Shown: positions 42,787-52,343 of the stretch, piece after piece | How the letters are laid out: every line of letters starts with the position of its first letter | How positions within the stretch are numbered: the first letter of the stretch is position 1 | Assembly: GCA_964385405.1 (NCBI GenBank) | Contig: CAYLOT010000007.1 | Location: 1-64,000, forward strand | Length of the DNA: 64,000 nucleotides | Reading direction: 5' to 3' | Source of the DNA: CAIZGX01 sp964385405 | Lineage (GTDB): Bacteria > Bacteroidota > Bacteroidia > Flavobacteriales_D > Sanyastnellaceae | The notes under the pieces: model-generated | The model's database searches: none | What the model was told of the DNA's origin: nothing | The model's input: the letters and a program-made list of their open reading frames with translations, nothing else | Program-made: the position numbers and the translations under genes

Positions 42787-44562
42787 TCAGAAACAATATT
42801 TTCCAGATAAAATTAATTCTGCCGCAATAGTGCGTCGGCCTTCCTTGGTATTGTATGGTTCTGTTTTCGTAAAACGTCGCAAGCCCATCATCATCATCCG
42901 TTGCTCATCTCCTTCAACGAAGGAATTCAACGCGTCTTTTCCTGCTTTATTAATGTTGTCAGAAAGATCGGTAACCAGCGTTTGCATTATCGCAAGTTGG
43001 CTAATTGAAGCTTCCATTCCTTTCAGTTGAACCCTTTTTTGTGTTCGAAGAACAGAGCTCTCCGCAACGTATGTCCAAATGGCCATGTCTGCAATGTTCA
43101 TGAGAATCTCTTGTTCTTTCGCCAATTGCATCATGAGTTTCTGCGCCGCACTTCCTGCAATCATTAGAACTACTTTTTTGAAGTTTTCAATGTACCCCAA
43201 GTAACGCTCAAAGATGTCTTCGCTTGGTTCAGAAAAATCTGGAATCGACATGAGTTCATTTGCGACATTCATGGCAGGCGTCATCAGATCCAATTCACCT
43301 TTCATGGCTTTTTTCAGAAGCATATCCACGATGAGCATGCGATTGATTTCATTTGTTCCTTCGAAAATTCTGTTGATACGAGAGTCGCGATATGCGCGTT
43401 CAACGCGCGATTCAGCGCTGTATCCCATTCCGCCATATACCTGCACAGCTTCGTCCACTACATAGTCAAGGGTTTCACTTCCGTAAACCTTAAGTATTGC
43501 ACATTCTGGTGCAAATGCGGCGATTCCTTTTAATACTGCTGTGCCTTTTTCCATTCCAGATTCAATCAAACCAGCAATGGCGTCATCGATATTTTGCGTT
43601 GCGCGATACAGCGCAGATTCTGTTGCGTAACAACGTATAGCCATTTCAGCCAACTTGTGACGGATAGCTCCGTATTTTGAAATAGATCTGCCGAATTGTT
43701 CTCGCGCAATTGCATATTCCAATGCATCTGTAACTGTTGCTTTTGCACCACCCATGACCGCACCCGCTAATTTGATACGGCCGATATTCAAAATGTTTAC
43801 AGCGATTTTAAATCCATTCTGACGTTCACTGAGCATGTTTTCAATGGGAACTAACACATCATTAAAAAAGACTTGACGTGTTGAAGAACCTTTGATTCCC
43901 ATTTTCTTTTCTTCCGGATTCAAGGAAATACCGGGCATGTCTTTGTGAAGAAGAAAAGCCGTAAGATTTTCGTCGTCTTCAATCTTTGCGAATACCGTGA
44001 ACACATCGGCGAAGCCTGCATTCGTGATCCACATCTTTTGTCCTGAAATTTTATAATGCTTTCCGTCCTCTGCTAGTGTTGCTTTTGTTTTACCAGAGTT
44101 AGCATCACTTCCCGAGTTCGGTTCTGTAAGGCAATAACAAGCGAACCACTCTCCAGTTGATAGTTTCGAAACGAACGTTTTCTTTTGTTCTTCATTTCCG
44201 TAATACAACGCTGGTAAGGTTCCAATCCCCGTATGCGCGCCGTAAGCCACGGAGAACGAATGACCAGCACCGAGCGTTTCAGTGCATAACATGGTTGTTT
44301 TAAAATCCATACCCATTCCGTTCAATTCTTCCGGAACAGAAATTCCAAGAAGTCCGAGTTCACCCGCCTTGCGCATGATTTCCTGCATGAGGCCCTCTTC
44401 CTGCTCATCGATTCGATCGAGATATGGAATAATTTCATTGTTCACGAAGTCGTCACACATTTTTTTCATCATGTGCTGTTCTTCATTCCATTCTTCGGGA
44501 ATGAAAATTTCGGATGATGCAGACTTGCGAATTAAAAATTCTCCACCTGTTATTGGTTTCAT
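42787..44562 (-). CDS. fadE: Acyl-CoA dehydrogenase (FadE-type, long form)
   Basis: FAD enzyme for the first oxidation of fatty acyl-CoA. The 591 residues form the usual three-domain dehydrogenase (about 25-400) plus a C-terminal helical extension. Recognisable parts are CYCLTEPNSGSDANSGKTKA (flavin/substrate contact), KMWITNAGFADVFTVFAKIE, KMGIKGSSTRQVFFNDVLVP, REQFGRSISKYGAIRHKLAEM and VYGGMGYSAESRVERAYRDSRINRIFEGTNEINRMLI; the catalytic-base region is in the last of these. It ends the fadN-fadA-fadE operon, 14 nt after fadA. The ~590-residue length is that of B. subtilis FadE-like enzymes. Confidence 0.92.
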   Translation of the reverse strand: MKPITGGEFLIRKSASSEIFIPEEWNEEQHMMKKMCDDFVNNEIIPYLDRIDEQEEGLMQEIMRKAGELGLLGISVPEELNGMGMDFKTTMLCTETLGAGHSFSVAYGAHTGIGTLPALYYGNEEQKKTFVSKLSTGEWFACYCLTEPNSGSDANSGKTKATLAEDGKHYKISGQKMWITNAGFADVFTVFAKIEDDENLTAFLLHKDMPGISLNPEEKKMGIKGSSTRQVFFNDVLVPIENMLSERQNGFKIAVNILNIGRIKLAGAVMGGAKATVTDALEYAIAREQFGRSISKYGAIRHKLAEMAIRCYATESALYRATQNIDDAIAGLIESGMEKGTAVLKGIAAFAPECAILKVYGSETLDYVVDEAVQVYGGMGYSAESRVERAYRDSRINRIFEGTNEINRMLIVDMLLKKAMKGELDLMTPAMNVANELMSIPDFSEPSEDIFERYLGYIENFKKVVLMIAGSAAQKLMMQLAKEQEILMNIADMAIWTYVAESSVLRTQKRVQLKGMEASISQLAIMQTLVTDLSDNINKAGKDALNSFVEGDEQRMMMMGLRRFTKTEPYNTKEGRRTIAAELILSGKYCF

Positions 44563-44576
44563 AATGTGTTGTTGTA

Positions 44577-45752
44577 TTAAAATCTTTCAAATACTCCGGC
44601 AGCGCCCTGACCTGTTCCTACGCACATGGTTACAACGCCATATTTTTCATTTCGTCTTTTTAAGTCGTTCAATAATTGAACAGTCAATTTTCCTCCTGTG
44701 CAACCAAGGGGATGACCTAATGCAATGGCGCCCCCGTTAATGTTGGTTCGAGAAGGGTCTAGTTCTAAGTGATTGATTACAGCAACGCTTTGTGAAGCAA
44801 AGGCTTCATTCAATTCGAATAAATGAATGTCGCTATGCTTTAGTCCAGCCGCTTGAAGTGCTTTTGGAACCGCGAAGATTGGACCTACACCCATAATTCT
44901 TGGAGCGAGCGCAGCAACGGAATAACTTTTCAATTGCGCAATGGGAGTTATGTTGTGTTTCTTCATGAAGTCCTCTGAGCACACCATTACGAAAGCCGCA
45001 CCATCAGAGGTTTGAGAAGCATTTCCTGCGGTTACAGTTCCATCGGATGCAAAGACAGGTTTCAATTTGGAAAGTGCTTCAACAGTTGTTCCTAACCGAG
45101 GACCCTCATCTGTTGTTACGGTTGTTTTTCTCACTTGTCTTTTCTCTTTTTCATCGAGAAAAATTTCTTCCACTTCAATGGGTGCAATGCCATTTATGAA
45201 ATATCCGTTTGCAATGGCTTCCAACGCTTTTCGGTGTGAATGAAAAGCAAATTCGTCTTGCTGCTCGCGCGAGACTTTGTATTCTTTGGCTACTGCTTCA
45301 GCGGTTAATCCCATTCCCCAATACCAATCGGGATGTTCTTTTGCAACTTTCGGATGCGGAACAATTCGCCATCCTCCGAAGGGAATGGGCGACATGGTTT
45401 CAACACCTCCTGCGATAATGCAATCTGCCATGCCTGAATGAATTTTTGAGCATGCCAATGCAATGGTTTCAAGTCCGCTTGAACAATATCTGTTCACGGT
45501 CATGCCCGGAACTTTCTCGGTATTCAATCCCATCAACGAAATCATGCGGCCAATGTTAAGCCCTTGCTCGGCTTCAGGTGTGGCGTTTCCTACGATAACA
45601 TCGTTAATTTCATCATTATCTATTTGCGGAAAGTCTTTCATTAAATGTTGAATGACTTGCGCTGCGAGCTCGTCTGCACGCATGGATTTGAACACACCTT
45701 TTTGTGCTTTTCCAACAGCAGATCTGTACCCTCCGACTATGTATGCGTTCAT
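44577..45752 (-). CDS. fadA: Acetyl-CoA C-acyltransferase (thiolase)
   Basis: Cleaves 3-ketoacyl-CoA with CoA to acetyl-CoA and a shortened acyl-CoA. The 391 residues carry the nucleophile Cys in NRYCSSGLETIALAC (about residue 88), the NEAFA motif (LFELNEAFASQSVAVI), GGAIALGHPLGCTGGK with catalytic His, and the C-terminal CVGTGQGAAGVFE with the second catalytic Cys. It has the length of degradative thiolases. It lies 4 nt downstream of fadN, and the order and direction match the degradation pathway. Confidence 0.94.
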   Translation of the reverse strand: MNAYIVGGYRSAVGKAQKGVFKSMRADELAAQVIQHLMKDFPQIDNDEINDVIVGNATPEAEQGLNIGRMISLMGLNTEKVPGMTVNRYCSSGLETIALACSKIHSGMADCIIAGGVETMSPIPFGGWRIVPHPKVAKEHPDWYWGMGLTAEAVAKEYKVSREQQDEFAFHSHRKALEAIANGYFINGIAPIEVEEIFLDEKEKRQVRKTTVTTDEGPRLGTTVEALSKLKPVFASDGTVTAGNASQTSDGAAFVMVCSEDFMKKHNITPIAQLKSYSVAALAPRIMGVGPIFAVPKALQAAGLKHSDIHLFELNEAFASQSVAVINHLELDPSRTNINGGAIALGHPLGCTGGKLTVQLLNDLKRRNEKYGVVTMCVGTGQGAAGVFERF

Positions 45753-45756
45753 GACT

Positions 45757-48108
45757 TTAGTTTCTTAAAATTTTTCCAGACTTAATTAAACTCTGCATGC
45801 GTTCCAACGATTTGCGCTGCATGCACAATTCGAGAAATGCTTTACGTTCTAAATCGAGTAAATATTGTTCACTCACTTTTGTAGGCGATGAAAGATCTCC
45901 GCCGCACATCACGTATCCCAATTTTTCGCTAATGAGTTGGTCGTGTTCCGAAATGTAATTTCCAGATTTCATGGATGAAGCTCCGGCGTAAACAATACCT
46001 AATCCTTCATTTCCTAAAACGGTAATGTCCTTACGTTCTTGTGGCGCCGAGTATCCGGCATGATGAAGGTTTAAACAAACTTCTTTCGCTCGCATAAGTT
46101 GATGGGCACGGCTTACGCAAACCTCATCTTTCTCTCTGCTTAAGTAACCCAATTCAAATGCTTCCTCTGCAGAGGTTGCCACCTTCGCTTGGCCTACCGT
46201 TAAAAATCTATTTCGAAGAACATTCAAACGGATGTCGCCTTCTTTCATTTCGTCTGAAGCGCGAAGTGCAAATTCTTTTGTGCCTGCGCCACCCGGAATT
46301 ACACCCACACCCATTTCAACCAATCCCATGTAGGTTTCCGCATGCGCAACGGTTGCGTCTGCATGCATAGACATTTCACATGCGCCACCTAAGGTTAGTC
46401 CGTGTGGCGCAAGGACCACAGGAATGTTGGAATAACGCAGTCGCATAACAGTCTTTTGGAAATAGCGAACTGCCATGTCCAGTTCTTCATATTCCTGCTC
46501 AACAGCAAACATGAATATCATTCCAACGTTTGCACCGGCAGAGAAGTTATCTCCTTGATTGTATACCACAAGTCCGTTGTATTTTTCTTCCGCAAGATCA
46601 ATGGCCTTGTTTATTCCGGCAAGCACTTCTCCGCCAAAGGTATTCATTTTGGTTTTCCAAGAGAGTGCTAAAATGCCATCACCAATATCACGTATCGTGC
46701 ATGCACTATTGGTCCAAATAATTTCTTGGAACGAATCCAACGAACGTGCATGTTCGCTGCGTACAATAACACCGTATTTATTTTCTGTTGGAAGGAATTG
46801 CTCAGTGATTTCTGAATTTTTGTAGAAGGAAGTGAATCCAGATTTATTCATCTCATGAATCCACGGTGCTAATTCATACCCTTCTTCAACGAGGTTATTG
46901 TAACATGATTGAAAGCCAAGTGTATCCCACAATTCGAATGGTCCTAATTCCCATCCGAATCCAGCTCGCAATGCAGCATCTACGTCTTTCAACTCATCTG
47001 CTATTTCATTCATTCTAAAGCTTACATAGGCGAAGAGTGAATGAAACATTTTTTTGTAAAATTTCCCTGCCTTGTCGTTTGAATTGTAAAGGTGTTTCAA
47101 CCTTGTAGGAAGATCATCGATGAGTTTAGCTGCTTCGTACGAAGCGAACTTGACTTTGTTTTGTTTGCGGTATTCGAGCGTGTTTAAATCGAGAACCAGT
47201 ATTTCTTTCTCTTCATTTTCTCCTTTCGTTTTTTTATAGAATCCTTGCTTGGTTTTGTCTCCTAACCATTGATTGGTAATCATGGTTTGAATGAAATCGG
47301 GTAAAGCGAACAAGGCATGTTGTTCATCTGATTTCGCAACAGCGAAAAGTCCATTCGCAACGTGAACTAAAGTGTCTAATCCAACAACGTCGCAGGTACG
47401 AAAAGTTGCAGACTTCGGTCTGCCCATGATGGTTCCGCTAAGTTTATCAACTTCCTCAACAGTGAGGTCCAAATCCTTCATGCTGTGCAGCAAAGCTTGA
47501 ATGCTGAATACTCCAATGCGGTTGGCAATGAAGGCAGGAGTGTCTTTGCACAGCACCACTTCTTTTCCGAGTTTAAGACTTCCGAATTCTTTCAAGAATG
47601 AAATGAGGTCGGGATTGGTTTCTTTGATCGGAATAATTTCCAACAAGCGCAAATAACGTGGTGGATTGAAGAAGTGGGTTCCAATAAAATTCTTCTTGAA
47701 ATCTTCGCTTCTTCCTTCGGCAATGAGATGAATGGGAATACCGCTGGTATTGGTTGAAACAATACTTCCTGGCTTTCTGAATTGTTCTACCTTTTCGAAG
47801 AGCGTTTGTTTGGGTTCGAGCTTTTCAATGATGACTTCCATTACCCAATCGCAATTTGCAATGTCTTTCAGGTTGTCATCAAAATTTCCTGTGGTAATGC
47901 GCGAAGCGAATTTTTTTGAATAGATAGGCGACGGCGAAGATTGCAATGCATTTTTCAGCGATTCATTTACAATCTTGTTTTTGTCTTGTTGGTCTTCAGC
48001 AGCGCGGTCTAAGAGGAGCACGGGTATTCCGCATTGTGCGAAGTGACAAGCAATGCGCGATCCCATGATTCCGGAACCTAAAACGGCAATTCTCTTTATC
48101 GTTTTCAT
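45757..48108 (-). CDS. fadN: 3-hydroxyacyl-CoA dehydrogenase/enoyl-CoA hydratase (FadN-type)
   Basis: Bifunctional beta-oxidation enzyme of 783 residues: hydrates enoyl-CoA and oxidises 3-hydroxyacyl-CoA with NAD. The dehydrogenase comes first: Rossmann start KRIAVLGSGIMGSRIACHFA, THFFNPPRYLRLLEIIP, CKDTPAFIANRIG and MGRPKSATFRTCDVVGLDTL. The enoyl-CoA hydratase/crotonase domain is at the C-terminus (about 480-700), with NFSAGANVGMIF and LGGACEMSMHADATVAHAETYMGLVEMGVGVIPGGAG, including the two catalytic-Glu regions. This is the reverse of E. coli FadB and matches B. subtilis FadN. A TACCTTCA box 18 nt before the ATG may start the operon. Confidence 0.93.
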   Translation of the reverse strand: MKTIKRIAVLGSGIMGSRIACHFAQCGIPVLLLDRAAEDQQDKNKIVNESLKNALQSSPSPIYSKKFASRITTGNFDDNLKDIANCDWVMEVIIEKLEPKQTLFEKVEQFRKPGSIVSTNTSGIPIHLIAEGRSEDFKKNFIGTHFFNPPRYLRLLEIIPIKETNPDLISFLKEFGSLKLGKEVVLCKDTPAFIANRIGVFSIQALLHSMKDLDLTVEEVDKLSGTIMGRPKSATFRTCDVVGLDTLVHVANGLFAVAKSDEQHALFALPDFIQTMITNQWLGDKTKQGFYKKTKGENEEKEILVLDLNTLEYRKQNKVKFASYEAAKLIDDLPTRLKHLYNSNDKAGKFYKKMFHSLFAYVSFRMNEIADELKDVDAALRAGFGWELGPFELWDTLGFQSCYNNLVEEGYELAPWIHEMNKSGFTSFYKNSEITEQFLPTENKYGVIVRSEHARSLDSFQEIIWTNSACTIRDIGDGILALSWKTKMNTFGGEVLAGINKAIDLAEEKYNGLVVYNQGDNFSAGANVGMIFMFAVEQEYEELDMAVRYFQKTVMRLRYSNIPVVLAPHGLTLGGACEMSMHADATVAHAETYMGLVEMGVGVIPGGAGTKEFALRASDEMKEGDIRLNVLRNRFLTVGQAKVATSAEEAFELGYLSREKDEVCVSRAHQLMRAKEVCLNLHHAGYSAPQERKDITVLGNEGLGIVYAGASSMKSGNYISEHDQLISEKLGYVMCGGDLSSPTKVSEQYLLDLERKAFLELCMQRKSLERMQSLIKSGKILRN

Positions 48109-48157
48109 GTAAATGGATTATCAGAATGAAGGTAAGCTTTCTTTCCTTCAACTTGAA

Positions 48158-48889
48158 TTATATGAATGTGATTTCTTTCATGTAGAAACCTAACAAAGAT
48201 TGCTCTTCTGTTTGAATGATCAATTGTCCATCGGCTTCCACTCGAATAATTTTCCCTTTGAATGTTGAATCGTCTTTTGGGATTCGGTATTCTTTCCATT
48301 CTTCTTTTTGAAAAAGAAGGCTGTGGTATTGATGGTCTAATTCCGTCCAGTTATTTCCTTCCAACAGGAAATAATCGGTATCCATTTGCTTGCGGAGGGC
48401 CTGAAGAAAATCGTGAATTGAAGGCACTTCATGCGAATGCTCCGAGAAGTTTGTGGCGTTTTCGATTGGACTTGCTGAAAGATTGAGGCCTATACCTATA
48501 AGTGAATGGTGGAGCTTTTGATCGTTCCAAGAATTTTCAATAAGAATTCCTCCGATTTTTTTTCCTTCAACAAAAATATCGTTGGGCCATTTGATGGAAA
48601 CGTGCTGAATATTTTGTTGAATGAGCGTTTTTGCCACTTGAAGTGCCGACCATTTGCTAAAAAAAAAGATATCTTCCGGATTCAATTGAACTTTAATAAT
48701 CAGTGTTCCGAGGAACGAACTTCCTGTTTCTGCAAACCATTTGTTGTCGCGCTGTCCTCTTCCTTCCGATTGAAAATCGGCAGTTATGGCAGTGCCCGAT
48801 ATGGTTTCTGGCAGTTTTGCAATTGTGGATGCATAGTTGTTTGTGCTGTCGAGCTGTTCGAAATGGAAATGTGGAGAATGCTCTAACAT
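48158..48889 (-). CDS. birA: Biotin–[acetyl-CoA carboxylase] ligase
   Basis: Attaches biotin to carboxyl carrier protein via biotinyl-AMP. The 243 residues contain the start HFEQLDSTNNYAS, the nucleotide/biotin loop FQSEGRGQRDNKWFAE (GRG..R…W), the WSALQVAKTLI helix, and the IKWPNDIFVEGKKIGGILIE motif. A small C-terminal SH3-like domain (IIRVEADGQLIIQTEEQSLLGFYMKE) follows. The N-terminal helix-turn-helix of repressor-type BirA is absent, so this is an enzyme only. ATG 48889 is chosen over the extension to 49054, which runs into the divergent gene. Confidence 0.92.
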   Translation of the reverse strand: MLEHSPHFHFEQLDSTNNYASTIAKLPETISGTAITADFQSEGRGQRDNKWFAETGSSFLGTLIIKVQLNPEDIFFFSKWSALQVAKTLIQQNIQHVSIKWPNDIFVEGKKIGGILIENSWNDQKLHHSLIGIGLNLSASPIENATNFSEHSHEVPSIHDFLQALRKQMDTDYFLLEGNNWTELDHQYHSLLFQKEEWKEYRIPKDDSTFKGKIIRVEADGQLIIQTEEQSLLGFYMKEITFI

Positions 48890-48945
48890 AGACTTTTTCA
48901 ATGCAGAAAACTTAAAGATTACAACGAAATTACGCCGTAGCGGAA

Positions 48946-48953
48946 TACCTTTG
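48946..48953 (+). promoter_or_regulatory. -7 promoter box TACCTTTG for rsfS-ftsH-cdsA-psd
   Basis: An exact TAnnTTTG match, 17 nt upstream of the rsfS ATG. No TTG is seen at the -33 position. Confidence 0.5.
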
Positions 48954-48970
48954 CTACAGAAGAATAAAAA

Positions 48971-49459
48971 ATGAAGAAAAAAGCCAAGAGCCAAAGTAAC
49001 GAGGATGCATTGCTCCTCTCGATTATTGAAGGAATTGAAGAAGTAAAGGGACACGATATTAAAATTCTAGATTTACGGAATATTGAATCGGCAATTGCTG
49101 ATTATTTCGTTGTATGCACGGGAACAAGCACTACTCAGGTGGAGGCGATTGCGCGCAGTACAGAAAATTTCACGCGTAAAGAGTTGGATGAAAAACCGAG
49201 AAGAGTTGAAGGTTTGCGCAATGCACAATGGGTGTTGATGGATTATTTTTCTATCATTGTTCATGTATTTTACGAGCCCATGCGTGAGCATTATGACATA
49301 GAGGGGTTGTGGGCCGACGCTGGTGAACTTGCGCTTCCAAAGAAAGAAAAGGCGCCAGTAAAAACGAAAGAGGTAAAAACAAAGACGGCTACAAAAACAA
49401 AAGCTGCAGCAAAGCCGAAAGCAGTAACTACAAAAAAAGCAAAGTCAAAAGATGAGTGA
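48971..49459 (+). CDS. rsfS: Ribosome silencing factor RsfS
   Basis: Binds uL14 on the 50S subunit and blocks subunit joining when nutrients are limited. The core at about residues 12-120 has the RsfS pattern: LLLSIIEGIEEVKGHDIKILDLRNIESAIADYFVVCTGTSTTQVEAIA, VEGLRNAQWVLMDYFSIIVHVFYEPMREHYDIEGLWADA. After it comes a 40-residue tail rich in Lys, Ala and Thr, which is not part of the family core. It probably adds positive charge for RNA contacts. The gene overlaps ftsH by 8 nt. Confidence 0.92.
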   Translation: MKKKAKSQSNEDALLLSIIEGIEEVKGHDIKILDLRNIESAIADYFVVCTGTSTTQVEAIARSTENFTRKELDEKPRRVEGLRNAQWVLMDYFSIIVHVFYEPMREHYDIEGLWADAGELALPKKEKAPVKTKEVKTKTATKTKAAAKPKAVTTKKAKSKDE

Positions 49460-51533
49460 TCAGAATAATAAAAAGCCAGCCGGTTCAAATAATCCGATGA
49501 AGGGAGGTTTCAGTTTTTACTGGATTTACGCGATTATAGCTGTTGTATTGATTGGCCTAATGATTTTTAACGGAAGTTCCGATGGAACTGAAGCTAATTA
49601 TGCTCAGGTTAAATCATGGGCAGAGAGTAATTACATTGCCCGAATAGAGTACAACGGTTCTACAGGAAAAGTCTACTTGGATTCGCTTGGAAAAGCTAAT
49701 TTGAAAGGTCAGTATCCTGAGCAACGTGGAATGATGGGTACACGCCAGGGAAGCGATTTTTGGTTCAACATTCCGCCGAGTGAGCATTTTATAGATGAGC
49801 TGCACGAATTGGGTCCTGTTCACAATTTCGAAGTGAAATTTCAGCCACCGAATGAAACTGCGCAGAGTTTGTTGTGGTGGTTAATTGCCTTAGGAGTTAT
49901 GATTGCTGCGTGGACATTCATTATGCGTCGCATGGGCGGAGGTGCCGGTGGCGGCGGTGGTCAGATTTTCAATATTGGAAAAAGTAAAGCTCAGTTATTT
50001 GAAAAAGGGAAGGGAACGAATGTGACTTTCGCTGATGTAGCAGGTTTGGAAGGAGCTAAAGAGGAGGTTGAAGAAATTGTTGATTTCTTGAAGCATCCGA
50101 AAAAATATACCGAGTTGGGAGCAAAGATTCCGAAAGGAGCGTTGCTTGTCGGTCCTCCGGGAACCGGAAAGACTTTGTTGGCGAAGGCTGTTGCCGGAGA
50201 AGCGCAAGTTCCATTCTTCTCTTTGTCTGGTTCAGATTTCGTTGAGATGTTTGTGGGTGTTGGTGCGAGTCGTGTGCGGGATTTGTTCCGTCAGGCTAAA
50301 GAGAAAGCCCCTGCGATTATCTTCATTGACGAGATTGACGCCATTGGACGAGCCAGAAGTAAAAACGTAAATTTCGGAAGCAACGATGAGCGTGAGAATA
50401 CGTTGAATCAGTTGTTAACTGAAATGGATGGTTTCGGTACGAACTCAGGAATTATTATTCTTGCGGCAACGAATCGTGCAGATATTCTAGACAAGGCATT
50501 GATGAGAGCAGGTCGTTTCGATCGTCAGATATACGTAGACATGCCTGACATGAAGGAGCGTGTTCAAATTTTCAATGTTCACTTGAAAAATGTGAAGACA
50601 GATCCAACTGTTGACGTGGATTTCTTAGCTCGACAAACCCCTGGTTTCTCAGGAGCTGACATTGCGAATATCTGCAACGAAGCAGCACTTATTGCAGCTC
50701 GTCATGGAGCGGCAACCGTAGTTCAGAAAGATTTCTTATCTGCTGTAGACCGAATTATTGGTGGACTTGAAAAGAAGAACAAGATTATTACTCCGAATGA
50801 AAAGCGCGCCATCGCATTCCATGAAGCGGGTCACGCAGTTACATCTTGGCTATTGGAGTTTGCTTCACCCTTAGTGAAGGTGACCATTGTACCTAGAGGA
50901 AGATCATTAGGAGCCGCCTGGTATTTACCGGAAGAGAGACAAATCACGACAACGGATCAGATTCTAGATGAAATGTGCGCAACCCTTGGTGGACGTGCAG
51001 CGGAGCAAGTCATCTTTGGAAAAATCTCTACAGGAGCTCTTTCCGATTTGGAGAAAGTAACGAAGCAGGCGTATGCTATGGTTGGGATTTACGGATTGAA
51101 TGATCGCATTGGGAATTTGAGTTATTACGATTCTTCAGGAGATAATCAATTCACCAAGCCTTATAGCGATGAGACTGCTCGCACCATGGATGAGGAGGTA
51201 AGTAAGTTGGTTGAAGCAGCCTATCAAAGAGCACTGCACATATTAACAGAGAACAGAGAAAAGTTAGAAGAGTTGGCACAATTACTTTTAGATAAGGAAG
51301 TGATTTTCAAAGAAGATTTGGAAAGAGTCTTAGGTGCTAGACCTTATGTAGATCGCCAAACTCAGATTGATTTAGCAGAAAGTGAGGAGCAGACAGCAAA
51401 AGCAGCTATCTCTGAGAGTGCGAATGTTGAAGTAGCGGAGTCTAATGCGGATTCTGAGAATGCCGGAATGAATGAGAGCAATTCGAGTACAGAATCGGAG
51501 GAATCTTCAACTGAAATGAATCAAAGTGAGTAG
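49452..51533 (+). CDS. ftsH: ATP-dependent zinc metalloprotease FtsH
   Basis: Membrane-anchored AAA+ protease that degrades damaged membrane proteins and regulators. The 693 residues have a first membrane helix (WIYAIIAVVLIGLMIF), a periplasmic domain of about 90 residues, a second helix (LLWWLIALGVMIAAWTFIM), and a Gly-rich linker. The AAA domain has GALLVGPPGTGKTLLAKAVAGE, IIFIDEIDAIGRAR and LDKALMRAGRFDRQI, and the protease domain has the zinc site HEAGHA. The final 70 residues are an acidic, Ser- and Glu-rich low-complexity tail. It is the second gene of a four-gene operon. Confidence 0.96.
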   Translation: MSDQNNKKPAGSNNPMKGGFSFYWIYAIIAVVLIGLMIFNGSSDGTEANYAQVKSWAESNYIARIEYNGSTGKVYLDSLGKANLKGQYPEQRGMMGTRQGSDFWFNIPPSEHFIDELHELGPVHNFEVKFQPPNETAQSLLWWLIALGVMIAAWTFIMRRMGGGAGGGGGQIFNIGKSKAQLFEKGKGTNVTFADVAGLEGAKEEVEEIVDFLKHPKKYTELGAKIPKGALLVGPPGTGKTLLAKAVAGEAQVPFFSLSGSDFVEMFVGVGASRVRDLFRQAKEKAPAIIFIDEIDAIGRARSKNVNFGSNDERENTLNQLLTEMDGFGTNSGIIILAATNRADILDKALMRAGRFDRQIYVDMPDMKERVQIFNVHLKNVKTDPTVDVDFLARQTPGFSGADIANICNEAALIAARHGAATVVQKDFLSAVDRIIGGLEKKNKIITPNEKRAIAFHEAGHAVTSWLLEFASPLVKVTIVPRGRSLGAAWYLPEERQITTTDQILDEMCATLGGRAAEQVIFGKISTGALSDLEKVTKQAYAMVGIYGLNDRIGNLSYYDSSGDNQFTKPYSDETARTMDEEVSKLVEAAYQRALHILTENREKLEELAQLLLDKEVIFKEDLERVLGARPYVDRQTQIDLAESEEQTAKAAISESANVEVAESNADSENAGMNESNSSTESEESSTEMNQSE

Positions 51534-52342
51534 TGAATAATTTATTGTTACGGTCTTTAGTTGGGCTGATATTTAGTTCAGTTGTGGTGGGCTCTGCATT
51601 CGCAGGGCTTTTGCCATTTACCTTGTTATTTGGATTTTTCGCCGCAAAAGGATTTCAGGAATTTGTTCGTTTGGTAAATCCGCAGATGAAGCGATTCCAA
51701 AGAAGAGTTGGTTTGGCTTTGGCAATACTGCTTTATCTAACTGCTGCATCAACCATGGTTTATGGTACAGATTGGCGTTGGATGCTAGTTGTTCCTGTTC
51801 TTTGGTTATTGTTTTTATCGGTTGAAATGATGAAGGTGAGTACATCTTTCATTATCGATACTTCTACTATTTTGATGGGATTTATTTATACCATTGTTCC
51901 TTTTGCTTTGTTGGTTTTTTTGGGGAAAGTAAATGGAGAGTTTGATGCACGATTGCCCTTTGGTTTTTTTCTCATTCTTTGGGCTAACGATACGGGCGCT
52001 TACATGGTGGGTAAATTTTTCGGAATGCATAAATTACTAGAGGCTGTATCGCCAAAGAAAACATGGGAAGGATTGTTTGGAGGTATGTTAAGTGCAATTC
52101 TCTCGGGCTATTTCCTTTTTTCGCTTATGCCCAATTCATTTACTCAAGTGGAATGGATAGCTATAGCTTCTATCGTTGCTGTTTTTGCTAATGTTGGTGA
52201 TTTAATTGAATCGCAAATAAAGCGGATAAAGGGAGTGAAGGATTCAGGGAAATTGTTGCCAGGACACGGAGGCGTATTGGATAGATTCGACGGATTACTC
52301 ATAGCTTTGCCGTTGGTTATTATTTATTTGATTTTGTTTTAA
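51533..52342 (+). CDS. cdsA: Phosphatidate cytidylyltransferase
   Basis: Makes CDP-diacylglycerol, the central phospholipid precursor, at the inner membrane. The 269 residues have seven or eight membrane helices. The signature LIESQIKRIKGVKDSGKLLPGHGGVLDRFDGL is complete near the C-terminus (about residues 222-253). The start is GTG at 51533, overlapping the last base of the ftsH stop. psd follows after 1 nt, so the two successive steps toward phosphatidylethanolamine are coded together, except that phosphatidylserine synthase is not here. Confidence 0.94.
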   Translation: MNNLLLRSLVGLIFSSVVVGSAFAGLLPFTLLFGFFAAKGFQEFVRLVNPQMKRFQRRVGLALAILLYLTAASTMVYGTDWRWMLVVPVLWLLFLSVEMMKVSTSFIIDTSTILMGFIYTIVPFALLVFLGKVNGEFDARLPFGFFLILWANDTGAYMVGKFFGMHKLLEAVSPKKTWEGLFGGMLSAILSGYFLFSLMPNSFTQVEWIAIASIVAVFANVGDLIESQIKRIKGVKDSGKLLPGHGGVLDRFDGLLIALPLVIIYLILF

Positions 52343-52343
52343 T

